Positions 19,644 through 26,780 of a stretch of DNA of 64,000 nt are shown one piece after another. The DNA is taken from assembly GCA_913060655.1 (NCBI GenBank), contig CAJXTG010000001.1, positions 57,252 to 121,251 of the forward strand, in the 5' to 3' direction. This DNA comes from an uncultured Nitriliruptoraceae bacterium. Lineage in GTDB: Bacteria > Actinomycetota > Nitriliruptoria > Nitriliruptorales > Nitriliruptoraceae. The position numbers and the translations under genes are program-made. The notes beneath the pieces are model-generated. The model was not told the DNA's origin. It worked only from the letters and a program-made list of their open reading frames with translations, and made no database searches. Position 1 is the stretch's first letter; each line of letters opens with the position of its first letter.

Positions 19644-20372
19644 ATGACCGGGACGCTCGTCAACGTCGCCGCGGTCGTCCTCGGCGGGCTGATCGGGACC
19701 GTCCTCGGCGGCCGCGTCAGCGACCGCCTCCGCACGACCCTCACCGACGTGCTCGGGGTGTTCGTCGTCGTGCTCGGCATCGGCGACGCGCTCGGGACGT
19801 TCGGCGACGTGCTCGCCGACGCGCTGGGACGCGCCGCCGTGCTCGTCGTCCTCGGCTCGCTCCTCGTCGGCGCCGTCGCCGGCGAGCTGCTCCGCATCGA
19901 GGACCGGCTCGAACGGCTCGGCGCGTGGCTGCGCGACCGTGCCACCCGTGAGGCGGGACGGTCGCCGTCCCGTGCGCGGTTCGTCGAGGGCTTCGTCGTC
20001 ACCAGCCTCGTCATCACCGTCGGGCCGCTCGCCGTGCTCGGGGCGTTCGCGGACGGGCTGTCCGGCGACTGGACGCTGCTGGCCGTCAAGTCGCTGCTCG
20101 ACGGTCCCGTCGCCCTCGCGTTCGCGAGCGTGTTCGGCGTCGGCGTCGTGTTCGCGGTCCTGCCCATGTTCGCCTGGCAGGGCGGGCTGAGCGTCGCCGC
20201 GGCCACCGTCGGGTCCACCGTGTCCGAGCCGGCCGTCGCCGCGCTCAGCGCCGTCGGCGGCTTCCTCGTGATCGGCATCGGCCTGCGGCTGCTCGAGCTG
20301 CGGCAGGTGCGGGTCGCGAACCTGCTGCCCGCCCTGCTCGTCGCCCCGCTCGTGGTCGCGCTCTGGCCGTGA
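19644..20372 (+). CDS. DUF554 membrane protein (YdfK/YqgA family)
   Basis: A 242-residue, roughly seven-helix membrane protein. It begins GTLVNVAAVVLGGLIGTVLG and has GELLRIEDRLERLG, FVEGFVVTSLVITVGPLAVLG and a GGFLVIGIGLRLLEL end, all characteristic of DUF554. The family is described as putative transporters without a known substrate. TAGCGT at 19632-19637 lies 7 bp before the ATG, so it may be another leaderless transcript; a GAGGAG 13 bases upstream is too far for normal initiation. It converges on the bcp gene. Confidence 0.82.
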   Translation: MTGTLVNVAAVVLGGLIGTVLGGRVSDRLRTTLTDVLGVFVVVLGIGDALGTFGDVLADALGRAAVLVVLGSLLVGAVAGELLRIEDRLERLGAWLRDRATREAGRSPSRARFVEGFVVTSLVITVGPLAVLGAFADGLSGDWTLLAVKSLLDGPVALAFASVFGVGVVFAVLPMFAWQGGLSVAAATVGSTVSEPAVAALSAVGGFLVIGIGLRLLELRQVRVANLLPALLVAPLVVALWP

Positions 20373-20379
20373 GCCCTGC

Positions 20380-20420
20380 GGTCCGGCGGCGGCCGGCGTG
20401 GCCGTGGTGGCCGCCGGCGC
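20380..20420. terminator. GC-rich inverted repeat between convergent genes
   Basis: GGCGGCC and GGCCGCC arms at about 20388-20422 could form a hairpin on either transcript between DUF554 and bcp. There is no T-tract, so the terminator function is tentative. Confidence 0.35.
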
Positions 20421-20427
20421 GGGACGT

Positions 20428-20895
20428 TCAGCCGGCGGCGCCCGCCCGGTGCGCGCGCAGCGCCGCGAGCGCGTCGTCCGCATGCCGGTCCATGCGCAGC
20501 TCGTCGTCGATGACGGCGAGCACCGTCAGGTCCGCGTCGAGCACGATCGTGCTGCGACGGCTGGGGACCGGCCCGATGCGCTTCGTCCCGAAGGCCCGCG
20601 CGACCGTGCCGTCCCGATCGGCGATGAGCGGGTAGTCGAAGTCGTGCTCGTCGACGAACCGCGCCTGGGTCGCGCCGTCGTCACGGCTCACACCGACGCG
20701 CGCCGCACCCAGCTCGGAGAACTCGGCGCCGAGGTCGCGGAAGTGGCACGCCTGCGCGGTGCAGCCGGCCGTGAACGCCTTCGGGTAGAAGAACACGACC
20801 AGCGGCCCGCCCGCCGCGAGACCCGACAGCGTCGTCGTGGTCCCGTCATGCGTCGTGACCGTCAGGTCCTCGATCCGGTCCCCGACCTGCGCCAT
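20428..20895 (-). CDS. bcp: Thioredoxin-dependent thiol peroxidase (Bcp/PrxQ)
   Basis: A 155-residue peroxiredoxin that reduces H2O2 and organic hydroperoxides with thioredoxin. The peroxidatic Cys45 and resolving Cys50 lie in FTAGCTAQACHFRD, the five-residue spacing of the atypical 2-Cys Bcp/PrxQ group. Also visible are FFYPKAFT, GVSRDD and FDYPLIADRDG. The usual Pro after the first Cys of FTPGCT is replaced here by Ala before it (TAGC). The ATG at 20895 has AGGAGAGG seven bases upstream; the longer frame is antisense to the neighbouring lipoprotein gene. Confidence 0.92.
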   Translation of the reverse strand: MAQVGDRIEDLTVTTHDGTTTTLSGLAAGGPLVVFFYPKAFTAGCTAQACHFRDLGAEFSELGAARVGVSRDDGATQARFVDEHDFDYPLIADRDGTVARAFGTKRIGPVPSRRSTIVLDADLTVLAVIDDELRMDRHADDALAALRAHRAGAAG

Positions 20896-21072
20896 GCCGC
20901 GTCCTCTCCTCAGCGTCGCACCTCGGTCCCGACGTGCCGCTCCGCCGTGCCGGCGTCGCACGCCGGGTCGGGGCCCTGCTCGGCCCCCGCGTCGGCCACC
21001 GAGGCTGCTTCCCGCACGGTTCGGAACCTGCGCCGGGCCGGACGGTTCTGCCGCCGGGGCCCGTCGTGCCCG

Positions 21073-21078
21073 TACGGT
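21073..21078 (+). promoter_or_regulatory. Candidate -10 for a leaderless lipoprotein mRNA
   Basis: TACGGT ends 6 bp before the ATG at 21085, and no ribosome site is present. The spacing predicts transcription starting at the start codon. Confidence 0.4.
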
Positions 21079-21084
21079 CGGCGC

Positions 21085-23160
21085 ATGAGAGCCCGCCGCG
21101 CGACCACCCTGCTGCTCGGCCTCGGACTCGCCGGCGTGCTCGGCGCGTGCACCGCCGACGGACCCGGGCTCGCCGGCGGGGGCGACCCCGCCCCGCCGGC
21201 CCCGCCGGCCGCGGGTGGCGCGGTCGCGGGTGGCGTGGGGGAGGGGCCGCCGGAGACCCCCGCGGACGCAGCGGAGGACGCGGCGCCCGACGTCCGGGGC
21301 GTCGCCTGCGGCGGGCCGGCGCCTGCCCCCGTGCGGGCGGCCGGGCCTGCCGACGGACCTGCGGCGCTCGTGCCCGTCGTCGCAGCACGCGGTCCCGCGC
21401 TCGGGCTCGGCGCCGCCGCCGCCGTCTCGCTCGCCCTCCTCGGCGAGGGGGCGCCCTGCGGTGGCCGGGTCGTCGTCGCCCGGGCCGACGACCCGGCCGG
21501 ACGCACCCTCGCGGCGACCGCCGCGGTGCTGCGCGACGAACCGCTGCTCGTCCTCCCCGGTGACGCCGACGGGTGGGCGCCGCTGCCGGCGGCGGCCCGC
21601 ACGCTCCTCGCGCGCCGGCTCGACGCGCTGCAGGTCACCGAGGTGTCCGCCTTCGGCGGACCCCCCGAGTGGCTCGCCGCCCACGTCACACGCAGCGTCG
21701 ACCTGGCCGGACCGTCCGCCGGTGCGGGCGACCCGCTCGCCGGGCTGCTCGCGCTGCTGGACGCCCCGCGCGGTGCCGGCGTCGGGGCCGACGCGCAGGT
21801 GACCGTCGTGCTGGTCGCCGCTGACGACGCCGCCGCGCAGGCCGACGCCGTCGCCCACGTCCCCGCCGGGGTCGTGCCGCTCGTCGTCGACCTCACCGGT
21901 GGTACCGGCCCCGACCTCGCCGCGCTCCGCACCGCGCTGGCCACCTTCGACCCGGCACCTCAGGTGCGGTGGGCGGCCGGCGACCCGCGGACCGCCCGTC
22001 GTCTCGCCGCCACCCTCGCCGACGCCACCCCCGACGCCACCGCCGACGCCACCGCCGGCGCCACCGCCGGCGCGGACCTCCCGGCGCGCTGGACGCCACC
22101 GACCCCGCGCGGCAGGTCCGGGGACGTGGGGGAGCTGTGGTTGGGCGACGTGCGGAGCCCCGGTGGTGCGCTCGCCGCCGCGGTCACCGCCGCCCGTCGG
22201 GGCGTGCCCGCCGTCGCCGTCGACGGTGCCGACCTGCGCGCCGGCGTCGCCCGCACCGGCCGGCTCCGCGCGCTCGCCGCGACCCTCCACCCCGACGCCC
22301 CCGTCCTCCTCGCCGGCACCGCCGCCCCCGACGCCCCCTGGCAGCTCGCCACGGTGCTCACCGGCACGCCCCTGCCCGGCGGCGGGTTCCTGCCGCTGGA
22401 GGACCGGCGCATCGTCGCGCTGTACGGCTCGCCCGGGGCGCCGACGCTGGGGATCCTCGGCGAGCAGGACGTCGACGCGACCCTCGCCCGGGCCCGCGAG
22501 TTCGCCGCCGGCTACGCCGACGCCGCCGACGGGCGCACGCCCGTGCCGGGCCTCGACCTCATCGCCACCGTCGCGTCCTCCGCGCCGGAGCCGACCGGCG
22601 ACTTCAGCCGGCGCGTGCCCATCGACCGGCTCCGGCCGTTCGTCGACCGCGCACGGGAGGAGGGCGTCGCCGTCCTGCTCGACCTGCAGCCGGGACGCAC
22701 CGACTTCCTCACCCAGGCGCAGGAGTACGTCGCGCTGCTGCGCGAGCCGCACGTGCACCTCGCCCTCGACCCGGAGTGGCGCATCGGCCCGTCCGAACGG
22801 CACCTGCAGCGCATCGGGTCGGTCGACGCCGCGGAGGTGCAGGCGGTCGCCGACTGGCTCGCCGACCTCGTGCGCGCCGAGCGCCTCCCCCAGAAGGTGC
22901 TGCTGCTGCACCAGTTCACCCTCGCCATGCTCCCCGACCGTGACAGCGTCGTCATCCCGCCCGAGCTCGTCGGCGTCGTCCACGTCGACGGGCAGGGGCC
23001 GCTCGCGACCAAGGAACGCACGTACGCTGTGATGACCGACGGGGCGGAGGAGCAGTGGGCGTGGGGGTGGAAGAACTTCACGCGCATCGACGTGCCGCTC
23101 GCGACCCCCGAGCGCACGCTCGACCGGACCCCCGTCCCGCTGGTCGTCACCTACCAGTGA
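21085..23160 (+). CDS. Large lipoprotein with degenerate cell-wall-binding-like repeats
   Basis: A 691-residue exported lipoprotein. The signal peptide ends in the lipobox GVLGAC (Cys at about residue 22), followed by a Gly/Pro/Ala-rich linker. Residues about 90-430 contain blocks such as VVVARADDPAGRTLAATAAV and LQVTEVSAFGGP, which resemble weak CWB2 repeats. The C-terminal half (about 430-691) is a conserved actinobacterial domain of unknown function with LDLQPGRTDFL, LALDPEWRIGP and VHVDGQGPL. A DAT-rich microrepeat lies at 22020-22076. An M15 peptidase gene follows 55 bp later, so a cell-envelope role is likely. Confidence 0.7.
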   Translation: MRARRATTLLLGLGLAGVLGACTADGPGLAGGGDPAPPAPPAAGGAVAGGVGEGPPETPADAAEDAAPDVRGVACGGPAPAPVRAAGPADGPAALVPVVAARGPALGLGAAAAVSLALLGEGAPCGGRVVVARADDPAGRTLAATAAVLRDEPLLVLPGDADGWAPLPAAARTLLARRLDALQVTEVSAFGGPPEWLAAHVTRSVDLAGPSAGAGDPLAGLLALLDAPRGAGVGADAQVTVVLVAADDAAAQADAVAHVPAGVVPLVVDLTGGTGPDLAALRTALATFDPAPQVRWAAGDPRTARRLAATLADATPDATADATAGATAGADLPARWTPPTPRGRSGDVGELWLGDVRSPGGALAAAVTAARRGVPAVAVDGADLRAGVARTGRLRALAATLHPDAPVLLAGTAAPDAPWQLATVLTGTPLPGGGFLPLEDRRIVALYGSPGAPTLGILGEQDVDATLARAREFAAGYADAADGRTPVPGLDLIATVASSAPEPTGDFSRRVPIDRLRPFVDRAREEGVAVLLDLQPGRTDFLTQAQEYVALLREPHVHLALDPEWRIGPSERHLQRIGSVDAAEVQAVADWLADLVRAERLPQKVLLLHQFTLAMLPDRDSVVIPPELVGVVHVDGQGPLATKERTYAVMTDGAEEQWAWGWKNFTRIDVPLATPERTLDRTPVPLVVTYQ
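22018..22077 (+). repeat. 12-bp coding microrepeat
   Basis: About four to five imperfect GACGCCACCGCC units encode DATPDATADATAGATAG inside the lipoprotein. In-frame copy-number change would lengthen or shorten a linker without a frameshift. Confidence 0.7.
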
Positions 23161-23215
23161 CCCGGCCGTCGTCCCGGGCGACGTCCAGGCCGTCACCCAG
23201 GACGCGGGCGCTGCC

Positions 23216-24529
23216 ATGAGGTCGCCCCGGCTGCGCGTCACCCTCAGCGTCACCGTGCTCGGCGCGCTGCTGCTGGCCGCCGGTGCCGTCGACGCGGCCC
23301 GCACCCCGCGCCCGCCGGTGTCGCCGCCGGAGGTGGCCGTGGCCGTCGCACCGCCCGTGGCGCAGCTGCGCACCCTGCTGCGGGGGCCGACGGTGCCGGT
23401 CGCACCGCCGCCGCCCCCCGAGCAGGTCAGTGCCGTCGTCGGGGACGAGCCGCTCACCATGACGTTCGAGCGCACCGTCCGCAGCCTCGACGGGGTCGCC
23501 GCCACCACACGGACCGTCGCGGCGATGCGCGGCCTGTTCGGCAGCGTCACCGCCGACGGCACGCCACGTGACGTCGTCCCGCCGGGCATGCGCATCCCCG
23601 TGAGCGTGACCGCGATCGACCCCGCCACCTACCTCGACGTGCTCGTCGGGCCCGTCCCGCCGGACGACGCCGCGCTCGTACGCACCCTCGGTGCGGGCGA
23701 GGTGCTGCTGTCCACCCGCTCCGCCGCCCTGCGCGGCCTCGACGTCGGTGCGCGCGTCGACCTCGGGGACGCCGACGGGCTCGTCGTCGCCGGGGTCGTG
23801 TCCGACGCCGTCGCCCGCGGTGGCGAGTTCCTCGTCACCCTCGAGGACCGGGACACGGTCGGGTTCACGTTCGGAGGGCGGGAGGCGCTGCTCGTCCGGC
23901 ACGCCGGCACGGCGCCGGTGCGCGCCGCGCTCGACACGAGCGCCGAGGCGGCCGAGGCGACCGAGGGCGACGGGGACACGCTGCGGGTGTGGCACGGCGG
24001 CCGCCGGGTGCCGCTCGTGCTCGACACGCTCACGCTCAAGGAGCGCTTCGGTGAGTTCGCCTTCCGGCTGGTGCTCGACCAACGTGAGATCGACGTCGAC
24101 CCGGCCTACGTCGAGGCGAACATCGTCAAGGAACGCATGCCGGTCATCGGCACGGTGCGCTGCCACCGCGCCATCATGGACGACCTCCGGGCCGCCGTCG
24201 ACGAGCTGATCGCCGCCGGCCACGAGGACTGGCTGTCCCCGCGCCGCTACGCCGGCTGCTTCTACCCGCGTCGGATCGGCTTCGGCCGGGAGAACCTGTC
24301 GCGGCACACCTGGGGCATCGCCATCGACCTCAACGTCGACTTCTCCCTGCCCGGCGCCGGCCCCGTCGCCCCCGACGACCTGGTCGCGATCATGGGGCGG
24401 CACGGCTTCCGCTGGGGCGGGGACTTCTCCACCCCCGACAACCACCACTTCGAGTGGGTGGGGGAGGCGGCGACGGTGCGCCCCGACCGTGCCCCCGACC
24501 CGGACGGTGGTGACACGACGGACGCCTGA
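23216..24529 (+). CDS. Exported M15-family D,D-carboxypeptidase with an extra N-terminal domain
   Basis: A 437-residue protein with a hydrophobic N-terminal signal or anchor (residues about 8-28) and a Pro-rich linker. The C-terminal 130 residues are a VanY-like peptidase M15 domain: the zinc motif SRHTWGIAIDLN (H364, D371) and a W-GGDF-H-H-F-E-W end with H410/H411. It is expected to cut peptidoglycan stem peptides. Residues about 120-235 (VSVTAIDPATYL, GEVLLSTRSAALRGLDVGAR, VVAGVVSDA) look like the extracytoplasmic core domain of MacB/FtsX-type permeases but without permease helices. That resemblance is by eye and needs a profile search. Confidence 0.8.
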   Translation: MRSPRLRVTLSVTVLGALLLAAGAVDAARTPRPPVSPPEVAVAVAPPVAQLRTLLRGPTVPVAPPPPPEQVSAVVGDEPLTMTFERTVRSLDGVAATTRTVAAMRGLFGSVTADGTPRDVVPPGMRIPVSVTAIDPATYLDVLVGPVPPDDAALVRTLGAGEVLLSTRSAALRGLDVGARVDLGDADGLVVAGVVSDAVARGGEFLVTLEDRDTVGFTFGGREALLVRHAGTAPVRAALDTSAEAAEATEGDGDTLRVWHGGRRVPLVLDTLTLKERFGEFAFRLVLDQREIDVDPAYVEANIVKERMPVIGTVRCHRAIMDDLRAAVDELIAAGHEDWLSPRRYAGCFYPRRIGFGRENLSRHTWGIAIDLNVDFSLPGAGPVAPDDLVAIMGRHGFRWGGDFSTPDNHHFEWVGEAATVRPDRAPDPDGGDTTDA

Positions 24530-24565
24530 GCGGCACGTGGCCCGCCGCGCGGCCCGCTGCGGCCG

Positions 24566-25174
24566 TCAGCCCCCGTCGGTCAGCAGGGCGGTGACGGCAG
24601 TGCGGATCGTCGCGATCAAGGCGTCGTGGTCGGGCCCGTCGGGGTCGAGGTCGTGCAGCACCAGCCCGAACGCGTACGCCTGGATGAAGGTCGCGACCGC
24701 CGCGGCGTCCAGGTCGCCGCGCACCACGCCCCGCTCCTGCGCCGCGGCGATCAGGTCCTCGAGGGCCTGGCGGAGCTCGGCGAGCGTCGCGCCGATCTGC
24801 TCGCGGGCGTCGGGCCGGCCGTGGGCGGCGGCGATGGCCGCGAGGCGGGAGAGGCGCACGTCGCGGCGGCGGTGCTCGAGGAGCGTGCGCGTGAAGGCCT
24901 CGACACCGTCGAGCAGCTCGTCGGTCGTGGTGACCCCGTCGAGGAGTCGCCGGAGCCCGCGGACGTCGGCGCGTGTCGCGCCCTCGATCCGGCGTTCCTG
25001 CGCGGCCGCGACGAGCCCGTCGCGACCGCCGAAGTGGTGGCGGATCAGCCCGAGCGCAACGTCCGCCTCGCCGGCGATGTCGACGATCCGCAGGTCGGCC
25101 TCGCTGGCCCGCTCGAGGTGCCGGACGGCCGCGCGGAGCAGCCGCTCCCGCCCGTCAGGTTCGTCCTGTGCCAT
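24566..25174 (-). CDS. TetR-family transcriptional regulator
   Basis: A regulator of about 202 residues. The N-terminal helix-turn-helix reads RERLLRAAVRHLERA, VDIAGEADVALGLIRHHFG and GRDGLVAAA. A helical ligand-binding domain with RLSRLAAIAAAHGRP and a C-terminal dimer helix follows. The ATG at 25174 (MAQDEPDG) was preferred; a GTG at 25186 would add four residues. It is convergent with the M15 peptidase gene and preceded on its strand by tRNA-Arg, so it has no obvious operon partner. The ligand and target are unknown. Confidence 0.88.
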   Translation of the reverse strand: MAQDEPDGRERLLRAAVRHLERASEADLRIVDIAGEADVALGLIRHHFGGRDGLVAAAQERRIEGATRADVRGLRRLLDGVTTTDELLDGVEAFTRTLLEHRRRDVRLSRLAAIAAAHGRPDAREQIGATLAELRQALEDLIAAAQERGVVRGDLDAAAVATFIQAYAFGLVLHDLDPDGPDHDALIATIRTAVTALLTDGG

Positions 25175-25250
25175 GCCACGCCCCACTCCACGACCCTGGG
25201 TCCCCGCCGCTGACCGTACGCGGACTCCGCCACGGTCGGGGTGCAGGTCG

Positions 25251-25324
25251 CGCGCCCGGCAGGAATCGAACCTGCGACCTTGGGATTAGAAGTCCCCTGC
25301 TCTGTCCGACTGAGCTACGGGCGC
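25251..25324 (-). tRNA. tRNA-Arg (anticodon TCT)
   Basis: A GCGCCCG/CGGGCGC acceptor stem, anticodon loop CTTCTAA (TCT, reading AGA/AGG) and T-loop GGTTCGA. CCA is not encoded. AGA is a rare codon in this GC-rich DNA. The toxin-antitoxin pair begins 25 bp beyond its 5' side. Confidence 0.95.
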
Positions 25325-25348
25325 GTGGGCGGAGGGCCGGCCCCGAGA

Positions 25349-25870
25349 CTACGCGTCGGACCCCTCGAGCGTCCTCCTGATGTCCTTCATCAGGAGGACG
25401 AGATGGAGCGGATCGGTGGGGCTGCGCTCGAACTCAGGGATGAGGTGCTCGAAGAAGGAGCGGGCCGCGTCGGACTCGCAGTGAACGAGGAGTCCACGGC
25501 AGCCGATCTCCTCGCCGACCGCGGCGGTGCGGCGGACGATGTCGGCGACCAGCGCGGCGCCGAGTCCGCGTCCCTCGTGCTGCAGGTCGACACCGAGTCG
25601 TGCCAGCAGCGCAACCGGCTGGGGGTATCGGCCCGCGCCACGGCGCAGCCGTGCCGGTGCGTGGTCGACGTCGATCTGTGCCATCGTCCATGCGGAGAAG
25701 GCGACGACGTGCGAGCTCCCGGTCGGCGTGACCACGAGCACCCGCGTCGAGCTCGAAGCCATCGAACGCCGCGCATGACGGAGGAGCCACTCGGTCTGCT
25801 CGACGGAGCCGCAGGTGAAGCCTTCGAGCACGTGGTCCGCGCCGAGCAGGACGGGGGAGCGGTACCTCAC
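25349..25870 (-). CDS. GNAT toxin-like acetyltransferase (TacT/AtaT type) of a toxin-antitoxin pair
   Basis: A 173-residue GNAT protein. The acetyl-CoA loop is LQHEGRGLGAALVADIVRRT, and the C-terminus, PEFERSPTDPLHLVLLMKDI, matches GNAT toxins that acetylate aminoacyl-tRNA. In these toxins a catalytic Tyr normally stands in an A-x-x-F-Y motif. Here the sequence is ARSFFEHL, so the Tyr position is Phe (codons TTC TTC), which may weaken or change activity. The GTG overlaps the antitoxin stop (GTGA at 25867-25870). Base composition is visibly less GC-rich than the surroundings, suggesting acquisition by transfer. Confidence 0.85.
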   Translation of the reverse strand: MRYRSPVLLGADHVLEGFTCGSVEQTEWLLRHARRSMASSSTRVLVVTPTGSSHVVAFSAWTMAQIDVDHAPARLRRGAGRYPQPVALLARLGVDLQHEGRGLGAALVADIVRRTAAVGEEIGCRGLLVHCESDAARSFFEHLIPEFERSPTDPLHLVLLMKDIRRTLEGSDA

Positions 25871-26145
25871 TCAGCGAATGGTGACGGGCGCTCCAGCAGG
25901 CTTCGCAGACCCGGGAGGGCTCGGGCCGGGCGGGCGTTGATCGCGTCCCAGGCGGCGGCCTCCTCGCCCGCCAGGACGAAGCGGTCGCGGTCGGCGAGCA
26001 CGCGCCGTGCTTCGGTCGTCAGGCTCATCTCGGCGAACTCCGTCATGGTCCGTCCAGAGGTGTCGAGCGCACGCTCGACGAGGTCGCGCACCTCCCGCGT
26101 GGTGCGGAACTCGATGCGTTCCTCGCGAGCTCGACTGACCGCCAT
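25867..26145 (-). CDS. DUF1778-family antitoxin (ribbon-helix-helix)
   Basis: A 92-residue antitoxin. The N-terminal part, ERIEFRTTREVRDLVERAL followed by GRTMTEFAEMSL, fits the DUF1778 ribbon-helix-helix fold that binds the operator. The C-terminal segment (about 60-92) would wrap the GNAT toxin. The ATG at 26145 was chosen because GGGAGG precedes it and the upstream frame runs through the promoter repeats. It is encoded before the toxin with overlapping codons, the classical type II order. Confidence 0.87.
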   Translation of the reverse strand: MAVSRAREERIEFRTTREVRDLVERALDTSGRTMTEFAEMSLTTEARRVLADRDRFVLAGEEAAAWDAINARPARALPGLRSLLERPSPFAE

Positions 26146-26166
26146 CTCCGACCTCCCAACGCCCCT

Positions 26167-26203
26167 CGGGATGCTCCCGGGGGATGCTCTTCGGGGGATG
26201 CTC
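26167..26203 (-). repeat. Three direct repeats in the toxin-antitoxin leader (putative operator)
   Basis: CGGGATGCTC at 26167-26176 and CGGGGGATGCTC at 26178-26189 and 26192-26203 (plus-strand reading) are spaced about 11 to 14 bp apart. They lie just downstream of the predicted transcription start and upstream of the antitoxin ATG. This is where a DUF1778-toxin complex would bind to repress its own operon. Confidence 0.65.
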
Positions 26204-26220
26204 CTGCCACCTGTCCGGCC

Positions 26221-26249
26221 AGCGTACGGCCACACATGGTGGTCAGCAA
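26221..26249 (-). promoter_or_regulatory. Toxin-antitoxin operon promoter
   Basis: On the minus strand TTGCTG (26249-26244), a 17-bp spacer and TACGCT (26226-26221) form a good sigma-70-type promoter. The predicted start near 26214 lies next to the three repeats, giving a leader of about 70 bases. Confidence 0.6.
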
Positions 26250-26265
26250 GGACCGCGGCGAGCAC

Positions 26266-26778
26266 CTAGGAGACGTCGTTCGCGAGCCCCTCGACGACCT
26301 CCCCGCCGATCGCGGTGAGTGCGGTCGGGGCGACGAGCAGCTTCACGCCGCGGCTGCCACCGCCGACGATCACCCGCTCGCACGCCATCACCCGTGCGTC
26401 GACGAGCAGCGGGATGGACGCGTCGAGCCCGAACGGGGTGACCCCACCGAGCTGCATGCCGGTGCGCTCGAGCGTGAGCTCGGCCGGTGCGAACGACAGC
26501 TTGCGCACCCCCAGGTGCCGTCGCACGGTCCGGTTCACGTCGAGGCGCGTCGTCGCGAGCACCATGCAGGCCGCGACCTGCGGCGGCTCGTCCCGCGACG
26601 CGACCAGCAGGCAGTTCGCGCTCTCGTCGAGCCGGTACCCGTAGTGCTCGCAGAACGCGGCGGTGTCGGCGAGCGCCGGGTCGATGCGGACGACCTCATG
26701 GTCGACGCCGGTCGCCGCGACGGCCGCGAGCGCGCGGGCCGCGATCGGGTCGGCGTCGGCGCCAGCGTCGGTCGTCAC
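26266..26778 (-). CDS. YbaK/EbsC-type aminoacyl-tRNA deacylase
   Basis: A 170-residue single-domain editing protein of the YbaK/ProX superfamily, which hydrolyses mischarged tRNAs such as Cys- or Ala-tRNA-Pro. Visible are a VVRIDPALADTAAFCEHYGY segment, AACMVLATTRLDVNRTVRRH with the area of the catalytic Lys/His, and GGVTPFGL near the middle, which is typical of the fold. Residue-level specificity cannot be assigned by eye. The GTG at 26778 lies 2 bp from the malic enzyme stop, so the two genes are probably co-transcribed. Confidence 0.85.
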   Translation of the reverse strand: MTTDAGADADPIAARALAAVAATGVDHEVVRIDPALADTAAFCEHYGYRLDESANCLLVASRDEPPQVAACMVLATTRLDVNRTVRRHLGVRKLSFAPAELTLERTGMQLGGVTPFGLDASIPLLVDARVMACERVIVGGGSRGVKLLVAPTALTAIGGEVVEGLANDVS

Positions 26779-26780
26779 CC

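Noticed and set aside
20896..23628. Long minus-strand extension of the Bcp frame (over 1000 codons in total)
   Set aside because: Only the last 155 codons match a protein family and have a ribosome site; the rest is antisense to the lipoprotein and peptidase genes.
25251..26250. tRNA-Arg as an integration site of a mobile island
   Set aside because: Only the toxin-antitoxin pair looks foreign; no integrase and no duplicated tRNA end were found.
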